Source: Corynebacterium flavescens (GTDB lineage: Bacteria; Actinomycetota; Actinomycetes; Mycobacteriales; Mycobacteriaceae). From it: a DNA stretch of 64,000 nt. The stretch is taken from assembly GCF_008693105.1 (NCBI RefSeq), contig NZ_VXKK01000033.1, positions 124,001 to 188,000 on the forward strand, written 5' to 3'. The position numbers were made by a program, and so were the translations under genes. Positions 54,148-63,707 of the stretch are shown one piece after another. A model generated the notes under the pieces. It had not been told where the DNA came from, did no database searches, and worked only from the letters and a program-made list of their open reading frames with translations. Position 1 is the first letter of the stretch. Each line of letters starts with the position of its first letter.

Positions 54148-56196
54148 ATGGCGCACTCCGTTGAGATGCCCGAACTGGGCGAATCCGTCACCGAAGGCAC
54201 TATCACCCAGTGGCTGAAATCCGTCGGTGACACCGTAGAGGTCGACGAACCACTACTCGAGGTTTCCACCGACAAGGTTGATACCGAAATCCCCTCCCCG
54301 GTAGCGGGTACCCTGATAGAGATTAAGGCCGACGAAGACGACACTATCGAGGTCGGCTCCGTCATCGCCATCATCGGTGATGAAGGCGAATCTGCATCTT
54401 CCTCCTCTGAAGAGGAAGAAAAGCAGGCAGAGCCTGAGGCAGAAGCCAAGGAAGAGGAAGCACCCAAGGCAGAAAAGCCTGCCGCTTCCGGCGATGCCAC
54501 CGACGTCGAAATGCCCGAACTCGGCGAATCCGTCACCGAAGGCACCATCACCCAGTGGCTGAAGTCCGTCGGCGACACCGTAGAGGTCGACGAACCACTA
54601 CTCGAGGTTTCCACCGACAAGGTTGATACCGAAATCCCCTCCCCCGTCGCAGGAACCCTCGTAGAGATCCTCGCCGACGAGGACGACACCATCGAGGTCG
54701 GCTCCGTTATCGCCCGCATCGGTGATGCCAACGCACAGCCGGCACAGGAATCCGCGCCCGCCAAGGAAGAAAAGCAGGCAGTGCCTGAGGCAGAAGCCAA
54801 GGAAGAGGAAGCACCCAAGGCAGCAGCCCAGGAAGAAAAGCCTGCCGCTTCCGGCGATGCCACCGACGTCGAAATGCCCGAACTCGGCGAATCCGTCACC
54901 GAAGGCACCATCACCCAGTGGCTGAAGTCCGTCGGCGACACCGTAGAGGTCGACGAACCCCTACTCGAGGTTTCCACCGACAAGGTTGATACCGAAATCC
55001 CCTCCCCCGTCGCAGGAATCCTCGTAGAGATCCTCGCCGACGAGGACGACACCATCGAGGTCGGCTCCGTTATCGCCCGCATCGGTGATGCCAACGCACA
55101 GCCGGCACAGGAATCCTCGCCCGCCAAGGAAGAAAAGCAGGCAGTGCCTGAGGCAGAAGCCAAGGAAGAGGAAGCACCCAAGGCAGCATCCCAGGAAGAA
55201 AAGCCTGCCGCTAAGAAGGAAGAGAAGCCGGCTTCCGCACCGGTGAACAAGGGCGATAACATCCCCTACGTCACCCCATTGGTACGCAAGCTCGCCGATA
55301 AGTACGGCGTGGACCTCAACACTGTCAACGGCACTGGTGTCGGCGGACGTATCCGTAAGCAAGACGTCATGGCCGCTGCAGGCCAGGGTGAGGCTTCCAC
55401 CCAGGAAGCTGCACCAGCTTCCTCGGATCCGCGCGCACGCTGGTCCACCAAGTCGGTGGATCCGCAGAAGCAGGAGCTTATTGGCACCACCCAGAAGGTC
55501 AACCGGATCCGCGAGATCACCGCGAAGAAGATGGTCGAGGCTCTGCAGATTTCTGCTCAGCTCACCCATGTTCAAGAGGTCGACATCACTGCTGTGGCCA
55601 ACCTGCGCAAGCAGAACAAGCCTGCTTTCGTTGAGAAATACGGCGCCAACCTCTCCTACCTGCCCTTCATCGTGAAGGCGACCGTCGAGGCGCTGGTTTC
55701 GCACCCGAACGTCAACGCCTCTTACAACCCGGAGACCAAGGAGATGACTTATCACTCCGACGTCAACGTTGCTATCGCCGTCGATACCCCACGTGGTCTG
55801 CTGACCCCGGTTATCCACAAGGCTCAGGATTTGAGCCTGCCAGAGATCGCTCAGGCCATCGCCGGTTTGGCTGATAAGGCACGCAACAACAAGCTCAAGC
55901 CGAATGACCTGACCGGCGCTACCTTCACCATCACCAACATTGGCTCCGAAGGTGCACTGCTCGATACCCCGATCCTGGTTCCGCCGCAGGCCGGAATCCT
56001 GGGCACCGCGGCTATCACCAAGCGCCCGGTTGTCGTGACTGAGGACGGTCAGGATGCTATTGCCATCCGCCAGATGTGCTACCTGCCCTTCACCTACGAC
56101 CACCAGGTTGTTGATGGTGCAGATGCCGGCCGTTTCGTAACCACCATTAAGGACCGGTTGGAAACCGCTAACTTCGAGGCTGACCTGGGACTCTAA
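54148..56196 (+). CDS. sucB: Dihydrolipoamide acyltransferase E2 with three lipoyl domains
   Basis: E2 core of a 2-oxoacid dehydrogenase complex, 682 residues. Three tandem lipoyl domains start at residues 6, 121 and 242, with lipoyl lysines at about 43, 158 and 279 (each in STDKVDTEI), joined by Glu/Ala/Lys-rich linkers. A peripheral subunit-binding domain follows (about 370-410; [17 protein letters not shown]...RIRKQDV), then the catalytic acetyltransferase-type domain with [15 protein letters not shown] holding the active-site His and Asp. In corynebacteria this E2 serves pyruvate dehydrogenase (and, with OdhA, oxoglutarate dehydrogenase); aceF is the alternative name. LipA and LipB encoded downstream modify it. 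Confidence 0.95.
   Translation: MAHSVEMPELGESVTEGTITQWLKSVGDTVEVDEPLLEVSTDKVDTEIPSPVAGTLIEIKADEDDTIEVGSVIAIIGDEGESASSSSEEEEKQAEPEAEAKEEEAPKAEKPAASGDATDVEMPELGESVTEGTITQWLKSVGDTVEVDEPLLEVSTDKVDTEIPSPVAGTLVEILADEDDTIEVGSVIARIGDANAQPAQESAPAKEEKQAVPEAEAKEEEAPKAAAQEEKPAASGDATDVEMPELGESVTEGTITQWLKSVGDTVEVDEPLLEVSTDKVDTEIPSPVAGILVEILADEDDTIEVGSVIARIGDANAQPAQESSPAKEEKQAVPEAEAKEEEAPKAASQEEKPAAKKEEKPASAPVNKGDNIPYVTPLVRKLADKYGVDLNTVNGTGVGGRIRKQDVMAAAGQGEASTQEAAPASSDPRARWSTKSVDPQKQELIGTTQKVNRIREITAKKMVEALQISAQLTHVQEVDITAVANLRKQNKPAFVEKYGANLSYLPFIVKATVEALVSHPNVNASYNPETKEMTYHSDVNVAIAVDTPRGLLTPVIHKAQDLSLPEIAQAIAGLADKARNNKLKPNDLTGATFTITNIGSEGALLDTPILVPPQAGILGTAAITKRPVVVTEDGQDAIAIRQMCYLPFTYDHQVVDGADAGRFVTTIKDRLETANFEADLGL
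54508..55210 (+). repeat. Near-identical lipoyl-domain repeats (363-bp unit)
   Basis: Units two (54508-54870) and three (from 54871) of the E2 gene are almost identical at DNA level, differing at only a few positions I could find (for example ACC/ATC, GCG/TCG and GCC/TCC codons), including the linkers. Unit one (54163-54507) is similar but more diverged. Synonymous sites are also conserved, pointing to recent duplication or gene conversion. Confidence 0.9.
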
Positions 56197-56238
56197 TTCC
56201 CCTCCCGTTTTCGATTCCCCTCCCAGCTTCGTAGTTCT

Positions 56239-56298
56239 ACCGTCCGATACCTTCTCCCACCTACAGGGACAGAGCGTATCGGGCGGTATCTGCTTTTT
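56239..56298 (+). terminator. Terminator after the E2 gene
   Basis: ACCGTCCGATAC pairs with GTATCGGGCGGT (12 bp including one G-U) across a 25-nt loop, followed within seven bases by TTTTT. Ends the E2 transcript about 45 bp past the stop. Confidence 0.7.
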
Positions 56299-56378
56299 CC
56301 GAGCGGTGATGTCTCGGTCAATGACTCGAATAGGCTGCGTGCAGGATAGCCCCGAAAACACTGTTAGGGTTTTCCCTT

Positions 56379-56813
56379 ATGGGATTTAGTGCGTTGGAGC
56401 TCTGGGCTTCCGAGGTAGGACTTACTGTTTCAGTGAAGGCTGAGGAACAAACTAGTGACTACGAATCAGGTGTGGCTCAGATTGCAGGCTGTGAGTGGCA
56501 TATTCGAACTGCTAGGAACACACCCTCAAAACCAGGAGCATTCGTGGCCTTTTGGTGCCGAGGGGTGGATGGACGGACGCGTCCATTTAGTGGGGATGAG
56601 ATGAATTCTGGCCTTATGGTATTCGTGGAGCAGCAAGGTCGACGCGGAGTATTCACTTTTACTCCCGAACATCTTGAACAGTTGGGCATCACTTTCGGAT
56701 CCAACCAACCAGGCAAACGCGGCTTTCGCGCCTATCCCGCTTGGTGCGAAGACTTGAACTCTCGAGCAAAGGAAACGCAACGTGCACAGGCATCAGCCTT
56801 CAAAGAGTACTGA
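56379..56813 (+). CDS. MepB family protein
   Basis: A 144-residue protein of the MepB family, named after the third gene of the S. aureus mepRAB efflux locus and of unknown biochemical role. The family pattern is clear: YESGVAQIAGCEWHIRTARNTPSKPGAFVAFWCR (about residues 28-61), a central RRGVFTFTPEHLEQLGI (about 86-102) and the ending FRAYPAWCEDLNSRAKETQRAQ (about 112-133). ATG at 56379; only a weak ribosome site is visible. It is flanked by a terminator on the left, stands alone on its transcript, and interrupts an otherwise lipoate-centred block, so it may be a later insertion. Confidence 0.8.
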   Translation: MGFSALELWASEVGLTVSVKAEEQTSDYESGVAQIAGCEWHIRTARNTPSKPGAFVAFWCRGVDGRTRPFSGDEMNSGLMVFVEQQGRRGVFTFTPEHLEQLGITFGSNQPGKRGFRAYPAWCEDLNSRAKETQRAQASAFKEY

Positions 56814-56995
56814 AGCCCCCTGCTATTCCTAAATCTTTGCCACCCGGGTTCTTTACTCCTGAACACGGCTTGGCATGGCTCCTTAAAAGTGCCTGCAGAG
56901 CTAAGCCGAACAGAAAACGTTCCTTTATGTCGCTCCGAGGTTTTATACTTAGCTACGGTTATCCTCAGCCCATTTCACAAGGAGCACTTGAATTC

Positions 56996-59845
56996 ATGGC
57001 TTTCCTTTCCCGCCATCTCGGCCCCAACGCACCGGAGCGTGCGTCCATGCTCGAGGCCGTTGGCTATGCATCAGTCGAAGACCTGGTCAACGCTGCTATC
57101 CCACAAGGCATTCGCACCGCCGCGCTACCCCAGCTTCCAGATGCATTGAGCGAGGAAGCAGCGCAAGACAAGCTCCGTGAATACGCCAACCACAACGTTG
57201 TCTTGAAGTCCTTTTATGGTCAGGGCTTTTCAGACACCCTCACGCCAGCAGTCATTCGCCGCGGGCTCCTCGAGGATGCGGGTTGGTACACGGCCTATAC
57301 GCCCTATCAGCCTGAGATCTCTCAAGGACGGTTGGAGGCGTTGCTGAACTTCCAGACCATGATCGAATCCCTTACAGGGCTTCCCATCGCAAATGCCTCG
57401 CTCCTCGACGAGGCCTCCGCAGCCGCCGAGGCCGTTGGCCTCATGGCTCGCTCGGTCAAGAAGGGTCGGCGTGTTCTCTTGGACTCGCGTTTACATCCGC
57501 AGGTTCTCAACGTAGCTGCCGCTCGCGCCCGAGCGATTGACATCGAGGTCGAGGTCATCGACATTCGCGCCGGCATTGTCGGTGAGGATCTGCTCGGAGC
57601 CGTCATCGCATACACGGGGACCGAGGGCGATATTTTTGATCCCCAATCCGTCATTTCTGATCTGCACGCTCGTGGCGCACTAGCAACGGTGGTCACTGAT
57701 CCGCTTTCTCTGCTACTCCTCGAAGCCCCCGGCTCTTTCGGTGCAGACGTAGTCATTGGCTCTGCGCAACGCTTCGGCGTTCCGCTCTTCTTCGGAGGCC
57801 CACACGCGGCTTATATGGCCGTGGCTGACAAGCTTAAGCGCAAGATGCCTGGCCGCCTCGTCGGTGTTTCCATCGACGCTGCGGGGCGTCCCGCCTACCG
57901 CCTGGCGCTCCAAACACGCGAACAGCATATCCGCCGCGAACGTGCTACCTCCAATATCTGTACCGCACAGGCGCTTCTGGCAAATGTTGCCTCCATGTAC
58001 GCCGTCTACCACGGCCCCCAAGGGCTCAAAAAGATAGCAGAGCGGGTCCACAGTCTGGCCTCCTCCTTTGCAGCCTCTGTGCTTGATGCGGGCAAGGACA
58101 TTGTCTCGGATTCTTTCTTCGATACCGTAACCGTCTCCGGTGTGGACTCGGCTTCCATCAAGGCGGAGCTGCAAGACCTGGGATACCTCGTGCGCGCCAT
58201 CGGCCCAGACAAGGTTTCGGTTTCTTTCGGCGAATCCGCAAGTCAAGCCGATCTGGTTGTCTTGGCAGAGGTCTTTGGCGCCGAGGTTATCTCCGCAGAG
58301 TCCTCCATCCCAGAGAAGCTGGTGCGTGAACAAGCGCCTCTGCAGGAGGACATTTTTAATCGGATCCACTCCGAGACTCAGATGATGCGCTATCTGCGCA
58401 CCTTGGCGGACAAGGATCTGGCGCTGGACCGCACCATGATTCCGCTCGGTTCCTGCACCATGAAGCTCAACCCCACTGCAGCCATGGAGCCCATCTCTTG
58501 GCCTGAATTCGCGGGTATTCACCCCTATGCCCCGGAGGAAACCACCGCGGGTTGGCGTGAGCTCATTGCAGAGTTCGAAGGCTGGCTGGCTGAGATCACC
58601 GGCTACGCCAAGATTTCGATTCAACCAAATGCTGGCTCGCAGGGCGAGCTGGCCGGGTTGCTTGCCATTCGGCGCTATCACGTCGCCAACGGAGATACTG
58701 GCCGCGATGTCGTCCTTATCCCCGCCTCCGCGCATGGTACGAACGCCGCTTCCGCCACCCTGGCGAACCTACGCGTCGTCGTCGTCGCCACCGCGGATGA
58801 TGGCTCAATTGACGTGAGCGACCTCGATGCCAAGATTGAGAAATACGGTGAGCACATCGCGGGAATCATGATCACCTATCCTTCCACCCACGGGGTATTC
58901 GACCCAGAGGTCCGCGAAGTCTGCGATAAGGTACACGCCGCTGGCGGTCAAGTCTATATTGACGGCGCGAACATGAACGCCATTACTGGTTGGGCCCGCC
59001 CTGGGGATTTTGGCGGCGATGTCAGCCACCTCAACCTGCACAAAACCTTCACCATTCCGCACGGCGGCGGCGGCCCCGGCGTAGGTCCGGTGGGCGTGGC
59101 CAAGCACCTCATTCCTTTCCTTCCTGCTGATCCCAATGGCCCGGGCGTCGATCCGGCTGCACCGGCCCCAGTCGGCACGGGGGTTCCCATCTCCAGCACC
59201 AAATATGGATCGGCGGGAGTCTTGCCCATTTCCTGGGCTTACCTGGCCATGGTGGGCTCCGCAGGTGCCGCTGATGCCTCAGCACACGCTATCCTCGGCG
59301 CAAACTATATCGCCACCTCCCTGCAAGAGTCTTTCCCCGTGCTCTATACCGGAAACAAGGGCTTAGTAGCCCACGAGTGCATCCTCGACCTGCGCGAGCT
59401 GACGGAGGTTTCCGGGGTCACTGCGGCCGACGTCGCCAAGCGGCTCATCGACTACGGCTTCCACGCGCCGACCTTGGCTTTCCCCGTCGCGGGAACCCTC
59501 ATGGTGGAGCCCACCGAATCCGAGGACCTGGGAGAGCTTGATCGCTTTATTGCTGCCATGCGGCAGATTCGCGCCGAGATCCAGGAGATCATAGAAGGCA
59601 AGGTTTCCTACGAGGACTCCGTTATTCACCACGCCCCCTTCACCGCCGAATCCCTGGTATCGGATACCTGGGATTACGGCTTTGGCCGCGAGAAGGCCGC
59701 CTACCCCGTGCCTGCGCTGCGTCAGAATAAGTACTTCCCGCCGGTGCGCCGAGTGGACGAGGCCTACGGAGACCGTAACCTCGTCTGTTCCTGCCCACCG
59801 CCCGAGGCCTTTGACTACAGCACCGATTCCACAGAGGAGAACTAG
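56996..59845 (+). CDS. gcvP: Glycine dehydrogenase (decarboxylating), P protein
   Basis: PLP enzyme of the glycine cleavage system: decarboxylates glycine and passes the aminomethyl group to lipoyl-GcvH. The ATG at 56996 (MAFLSRHLGPNAPERASML), after AAGGAG, gives 949 residues, the usual length for the fused P1-P2 form. The open frame extends 85 codons upstream but that part has no family likeness. The PLP lysine is in NLHKTFTIPHGGGGPGVGP (about residue 682). The N-terminal half carries TPYQPEISQGRLEALLNFQTM (about 100), and GSCTMKLNP (about 485) marks the second half. Immediately followed by gcvT. Confidence 0.96.
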   Translation: MAFLSRHLGPNAPERASMLEAVGYASVEDLVNAAIPQGIRTAALPQLPDALSEEAAQDKLREYANHNVVLKSFYGQGFSDTLTPAVIRRGLLEDAGWYTAYTPYQPEISQGRLEALLNFQTMIESLTGLPIANASLLDEASAAAEAVGLMARSVKKGRRVLLDSRLHPQVLNVAAARARAIDIEVEVIDIRAGIVGEDLLGAVIAYTGTEGDIFDPQSVISDLHARGALATVVTDPLSLLLLEAPGSFGADVVIGSAQRFGVPLFFGGPHAAYMAVADKLKRKMPGRLVGVSIDAAGRPAYRLALQTREQHIRRERATSNICTAQALLANVASMYAVYHGPQGLKKIAERVHSLASSFAASVLDAGKDIVSDSFFDTVTVSGVDSASIKAELQDLGYLVRAIGPDKVSVSFGESASQADLVVLAEVFGAEVISAESSIPEKLVREQAPLQEDIFNRIHSETQMMRYLRTLADKDLALDRTMIPLGSCTMKLNPTAAMEPISWPEFAGIHPYAPEETTAGWRELIAEFEGWLAEITGYAKISIQPNAGSQGELAGLLAIRRYHVANGDTGRDVVLIPASAHGTNAASATLANLRVVVVATADDGSIDVSDLDAKIEKYGEHIAGIMITYPSTHGVFDPEVREVCDKVHAAGGQVYIDGANMNAITGWARPGDFGGDVSHLNLHKTFTIPHGGGGPGVGPVGVAKHLIPFLPADPNGPGVDPAAPAPVGTGVPISSTKYGSAGVLPISWAYLAMVGSAGAADASAHAILGANYIATSLQESFPVLYTGNKGLVAHECILDLRELTEVSGVTAADVAKRLIDYGFHAPTLAFPVAGTLMVEPTESEDLGELDRFIAAMRQIRAEIQEIIEGKVSYEDSVIHHAPFTAESLVSDTWDYGFGREKAAYPVPALRQNKYFPPVRRVDEAYGDRNLVCSCPPPEAFDYSTDSTEEN

Positions 59846-59848
59846 ACC

Positions 59849-60961
59849 ATGACCGAGCTTTTGACCTCCCCCTTGCACTCCGAGCACGAGCAATTGGGCG
59901 CGACTTTCACCGCCTTTGGACCGTGGAATATGCCCCTGAAGTATGGCAACGAACTCGAAGAACACCGCGCAGTGCGCTCTTCAGCCGGCCTTTTCGATCT
60001 CTCTCACATGGGCGAAATCTGGGTCAATGGCCCCGACGCAGCTGCCTTCTTGAGCTATAGCCTCATCTCGGACTTCAGCAACCTGAAGATCGGCAAAGCC
60101 AAGTACTCCATGATCACCGCGGAAGACGGCGGCATCATCGATGATCTCATCACCTACCGTCTCGGGGAAACTAAGTTTCTCGTCGTTCCCAATGCGGGCA
60201 ACACGGATGCCGTGTGGGAAGCGCTTAATCAACGCGCCGCGGACTTTGACGTTGATCTGAAGAATGAGTCCCGCGATGTAGCTATGATCGCCATCCAAGG
60301 CCCAAAGGCAGCGGAGATCCTCGTCCCGCTCGTGGAAGACAACAAGCAAGAGGCAGTATTCGAGCTGCCCTACTATGCCGCGATGACTGGCAAAATCGCC
60401 CGCAAGTACGCGTTTATCTGCCGTACCGGATATACCGGGGAGGATGGCTTCGAGCTCATCGTCTACAACGCTGACGCCCCCGAGTTGTGGCAGGAGCTAC
60501 TCAAAGCCGGCGAAGAATTCGGCCTGCGCCCAGCCGGCCTGGCAGCACGAGACTCTCTGCGCTTGGAGGCTGGCATGCCTCTATACGGCAATGAGCTTTC
60601 TCGCGACATCACCCCGGTAGAGGCCGGTATGGCACGCGCCTTTGCCAAGAAGGACGTCGATTTCGTCGGCGCTGCTGTCATGCGTGAGCGCGCGGCTGAA
60701 GGTCCGCAGCGCTCCATTATCGGTCTGACCTCCGAGCAAAAACGTGCTGCACGCAGCGGATCTGCCATTTATGCCGGGGAAAAGCAGGTCGGGACGGTAA
60801 CTTCCGGCCAGCCCTCGCCCACGCTGGGCCACCCCGTCGCCCTCGCCTTGGTAGATACCGCTGCACAGCTTCAGCCTGGAGATGCCGTCGAAGTAGACAT
60901 CCGGGGAAAGCGTTATCCCTTCACCATCAGTGCTCTGCCGTTTTATAAGCGCGAGCACTAA
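59849..60961 (+). CDS. gcvT: Aminomethyltransferase GcvT (T protein)
   Basis: Transfers the methylene from aminomethyl-lipoyl-GcvH to tetrahydrofolate with release of ammonia. It has 370 residues. Family marks are FDLSHMGEIWVNGPDAAAFL (about 48-67), the folate-binding YSMITAEDGGIIDDLITYRL (about 86-105), YTGEDGFELIV (about 195) and the C-terminal GTVTSGQPSPTLGHPVALALV (about 312). The ATG is 3 bp after the gcvP stop, so coupled translation is likely. Complete, with no odd residues noticed. Confidence 0.95.
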   Translation: MTELLTSPLHSEHEQLGATFTAFGPWNMPLKYGNELEEHRAVRSSAGLFDLSHMGEIWVNGPDAAAFLSYSLISDFSNLKIGKAKYSMITAEDGGIIDDLITYRLGETKFLVVPNAGNTDAVWEALNQRAADFDVDLKNESRDVAMIAIQGPKAAEILVPLVEDNKQEAVFELPYYAAMTGKIARKYAFICRTGYTGEDGFELIVYNADAPELWQELLKAGEEFGLRPAGLAARDSLRLEAGMPLYGNELSRDITPVEAGMARAFAKKDVDFVGAAVMRERAAEGPQRSIIGLTSEQKRAARSGSAIYAGEKQVGTVTSGQPSPTLGHPVALALVDTAAQLQPGDAVEVDIRGKRYPFTISALPFYKREH

Positions 60962-61042
60962 TCACTGGCTAGAATCTTTTCCATTAACTCCGGTTAGCTG
61001 CTTTTCCGGATTGCTGTTTCCCAGAAAGGAACCTTCCCCATT

Positions 61043-61432
61043 ATGTCTCAACTACCCGCTGATTATTCCTACTCGGAAGACCACGAATGGATCAACGCCC
61101 CTGCTGATGACGTCGCAGGCAAGACCGTGCGCGTAGGCATCACCTCGGTGGCAGCTGATCGCCTGGGTGAGGTTGTCTTCGCCGAGCTTCCCGCCGTCGG
61201 TGATGCCGTGACCGCAGGCGAGTCCTGCGGTGAGGTCGAATCCACCAAGTCCGTGTCTGATCTTTACTCCCCGGTAACCGGAACCGTCACCGCCATCAAC
61301 GAGGCGATCGGAGAAGACTACTCCCTCATCAATTCCGATCCTTTCGGCGAGGGCTGGCTGTGGGAGGTCGAGGTCACAGAGGCCGGCGATCTCATGTCCG
61401 CAGAGCACTACAGCGCCGCCAACGGTGTCTAA
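61043..61432 (+). CDS. gcvH: Glycine cleavage system H protein
   Basis: A 129-residue lipoyl carrier that shuttles intermediates among P, T and L proteins. The start [17 protein letters not shown] is typical. The lipoylation lysine is in [18 protein letters not shown] (about residue 66). AGAAAGGA precedes the ATG. 81 bp after gcvT in the same direction; a strong terminator at 61459-61493 ends the gcvPTH unit. The L protein (Lpd) is not in this window. LipB/LipA encoded next attach its cofactor. Confidence 0.97.
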   Translation: MSQLPADYSYSEDHEWINAPADDVAGKTVRVGITSVAADRLGEVVFAELPAVGDAVTAGESCGEVESTKSVSDLYSPVTGTVTAINEAIGEDYSLINSDPFGEGWLWEVEVTEAGDLMSAEHYSAANGV

Positions 61433-61458
61433 CTAGAACTCCACGCATACTGGTGTTC

Positions 61459-61493
61459 GGGCCAAGGAGGAGGCCTTTCTCCTTGGCCCTTTT
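61459..61493 (+). terminator. Terminator after gcvH
   Basis: GGGCCAAGGAG and CTCCTTGGCCC form an 11-bp perfect stem with a 9-nt loop, followed by TTTT. Located 27 bp after the gcvH stop. Confidence 0.9.
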
Positions 61494-61620
61494 GTTGGCC
61501 TCTTGATGGGCTGCTGTCGGTCTGTTGTACTGCACTTTTGCTTAAGCCGAATCCGCGCTCCTAAGATGCAGATCACAGGCTTTAAGCTTTCCCCTCTCCC
61601 CGCCCGCACAAGGACTATTC

Positions 61621-62442
61621 ATGACTGCTCCACGCAAACCTTTCTTCCCGGCGCACCTTTCTATCCGCGCCTCAAGTGAAGCATTGGATATCCGGAATAT
61701 GGGCCGCATGGACTACCAGGAGGCGTGGGACTTTCAGGCAGATCTCGCGGCCAAGAGGGCGCGTGACGAGGTGCCCGACACCATCCTTTTAGTCGAGCAC
61801 CCCAATATCTACACCGCCGGCAAGCGCACCCAGCCGGAGGACATGCCCGATAACGGTTTGCCGGTGATCAAGGTCGATCGAGGCGGGCGTATAACGTGGC
61901 ACGGCGAGGGCCAGCTCGTGGTCTACCCCATCATTCGGCTCGCCGAGCCCGTCGATGTCGTTGATTATGTCCGCCGCCTCGAAGAGGCCATCATCGCTGC
62001 CGTGCGCGAGCTCGGGGTGTCCACTGCCGGGCGCATCGATGGCCGCTCGGGCGTATGGGTGCCCTCCACCACCGAGCCTGCCTCACCTGAAGCTCCACGT
62101 CGCGACCGCAAGATTGCAGCGCTGGGAATCCGCATCACCCGGGGCGTGACCATGCATGGATTGGCATTAAACTGCTCTAATACCCTCGACTACTACGAGC
62201 ACATCGTGGCCTGTGGCATTGACGACGCCGACGTGACCACGTTGTCGCTCGAGCTCGGCCGCCCCGTCGCTTTGGAGGAGGCCGCCTCTCCTTTGTTGAC
62301 CGCGCTCGAAGACGCCCTCTCCGGCAGCCTCGTCGTTGCCGATCACACCTTCGCTTCCGCCCCGGACCCAACCAAGATTGCTAACAAGAAAGCCCGCGAA
62401 CGGCGCCACGCGGAAGCAGCTGCGCGCAACGGCGGCAGATAA
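61621..62442 (+). CDS. lipB: Lipoyl(octanoyl) transferase LipB
   Basis: Moves octanoyl groups from acyl carrier protein to lipoyl domains. It has 273 residues. Seen are the [12 protein letters not shown] start (about residue 30), [11 protein letters not shown] (about 60), [18 protein letters not shown] (about 84-101), and the catalytic pair: the lysine in [24 protein letters not shown] (about 164) and the Cys in HIVACGIDD (about 200). A basic Ala/Arg-rich tail ends the protein. ATG at 61621 follows the gcvH terminator, so it has its own promoter. Pairs functionally with lipA 115 bp downstream. Confidence 0.95.
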   Translation: MTAPRKPFFPAHLSIRASSEALDIRNMGRMDYQEAWDFQADLAAKRARDEVPDTILLVEHPNIYTAGKRTQPEDMPDNGLPVIKVDRGGRITWHGEGQLVVYPIIRLAEPVDVVDYVRRLEEAIIAAVRELGVSTAGRIDGRSGVWVPSTTEPASPEAPRRDRKIAALGIRITRGVTMHGLALNCSNTLDYYEHIVACGIDDADVTTLSLELGRPVALEEAASPLLTALEDALSGSLVVADHTFASAPDPTKIANKKARERRHAEAAARNGGR

Positions 62443-62515
62443 ACGGTAGTTGAACGGCGAACAAGCGGGGGTAGGCCGGAATAACCTCGCTCTGCGAGGA
62501 ATTGAAGAAGATAGA

Positions 62516-62528
62516 CCCCCTTAGGGGT
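62516..62528. promoter_or_regulatory. Short palindrome upstream of lipA
   Basis: ACCCC-TTA-GGGGT, a 13-bp dyad, lies about 40 bp before the lipA start in the 115-bp lipB-lipA gap. It could be an operator or a small leader hairpin. Confidence 0.35.
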
Positions 62529-62566
62529 ATTAGCCATGACCAAATCAACCGCGTAGAGTGAGTGCC

Positions 62567-63658
62567 GTGACTGTAAAGCCTGAAGGACGCAGAATGCTCC
62601 GCATCGAGAAGAAGAATGCGGAATCCCCGATCGAGCAGAAGCCCCGCTGGATCAGAAACCAGGTTCGGACCGGACCAGGTTATGAAGACATGAAGTCGCG
62701 CGTCTCCGGTGCCTCGCTGCACACCGTGTGCCAGGAAGCCGGCTGCCCCAACATTCATGAGTGCTGGGAATCCCGCGAGGCAACCTTCCTCATCGGTGGC
62801 GATAAGTGCACCCGCCGCTGCGACTTTTGTGACATCGCCACGGGGCGTCCCGAGGCTCTTGACCGTGATGAGCCACGGCGTGTAGCCGAAAACATCCAGG
62901 AAATGGACCTCAACTACACCACCATCACCGGTGTTACTCGTGACGATCTCCCGGATGAGGGCGCTTGGCTCTATGCCGAGGTTGTCCGCAAGATCCATGA
63001 GCTCAACCCTCACACGGGCGTAGAGAACCTTACGCCGGACTTCTCCGGCAAGCCTGATCTCCTCCAGGAGGTCTTTGAGGCGCGGCCAGAGGTCTTTGCC
63101 CATAACCTAGAGACTGTCCCGCGTATCTTCCGTCGCATCCGCCCCGCCTTCCGCTACGAGCGCTCGCTCGATGTCATCCGGCAGGCACATGAGTTCGGGC
63201 TCATCACCAAGTCAAACCTGATCCTTGGCATGGGAGAAACCGCCGAGGAGATCGAGGAGGCGCTTCGGGATCTACGCTCCGCGGGCTGCGACATTATCAC
63301 CATCACTCAGTACCTGCGCCCTGGGCCGCGTTTCCACCCCATCGAGCGCTGGGTACGCCCCGAAGAATTCGTCGCGCACTCTAAGCTCGCCAAGAGCCTC
63401 GGCTTCGGTGGTGTCATGTCCGGACCGCTCGTGCGTTCTTCTTACCGGGCTGGGCGGCTTTATGTCCAAGCCATGGAGGCGCGCGGCTTCGAGCTGCCGG
63501 CTAGTCTCCAGCACCTGGCGGAAACCTCCAAGGGAGCCACGGCCCAAGAGGCTTCCACGCTCATTGACAAGTATGGACCCTCCCAGGAGACCCCGGTTAC
63601 CACCCGTCTAGTCAAGACCCCTGCCCACAGCGCTTCGGCTGCTGCGACCGTTCGCTAG
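62567..63658 (+). CDS. lipA: Lipoyl synthase LipA
   Basis: Radical-SAM enzyme that inserts two sulfurs into protein-bound octanoyl chains. I prefer the GTG at 62567 ([14 protein letters not shown]; 363 residues), matching family N-termini; a GTG at 62558 adds three residues. The auxiliary cluster Cys are in [12 protein letters not shown] (about residue 54-65) and the radical-SAM CxxxCxxC is CTRRCDFC (about 80-87). The C-terminal Ser that ligates the auxiliary cluster is in VRSSYRAG (about 290). Clients in this window are the three-domain E2 and GcvH. Confidence 0.96.
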   Translation: MTVKPEGRRMLRIEKKNAESPIEQKPRWIRNQVRTGPGYEDMKSRVSGASLHTVCQEAGCPNIHECWESREATFLIGGDKCTRRCDFCDIATGRPEALDRDEPRRVAENIQEMDLNYTTITGVTRDDLPDEGAWLYAEVVRKIHELNPHTGVENLTPDFSGKPDLLQEVFEARPEVFAHNLETVPRIFRRIRPAFRYERSLDVIRQAHEFGLITKSNLILGMGETAEEIEEALRDLRSAGCDIITITQYLRPGPRFHPIERWVRPEEFVAHSKLAKSLGFGGVMSGPLVRSSYRAGRLYVQAMEARGFELPASLQHLAETSKGATAQEASTLIDKYGPSQETPVTTRLVKTPAHSASAAATVR

Positions 63659-63707
63659 GCTGGGGGTGGTTTATTAATTCTCTAGGCTGAGCTTTAAAGT
63701 AGGAGTC

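Noticed and set aside
54057-55262. Minus-strand Ser/Ala-rich repetitive frame opposite the lipoyl repeats
   Set aside because: The repeats are just the complement of the E2 lipoyl units. No ribosome site.
56814-56995. Glycine riboswitch before gcvP
   Set aside because: I looked for the paired glycine-aptamer cores upstream of gcvP; the 180-bp gap has no such motif and only a plain AAGGAG ribosome site.
56741-56995. N-terminal extension of GcvP from an upstream start
   Set aside because: The extra 85 codons overlap the MepB gene, show no GcvP likeness, and the ATG at 56996 has a good ribosome site.
62516-62528. DtxR-type iron box upstream of lipA
   Set aside because: The dyad ACCCC-TTA-GGGGT lacks the TTAGGTTAGCCTAACC-like core of DtxR sites.
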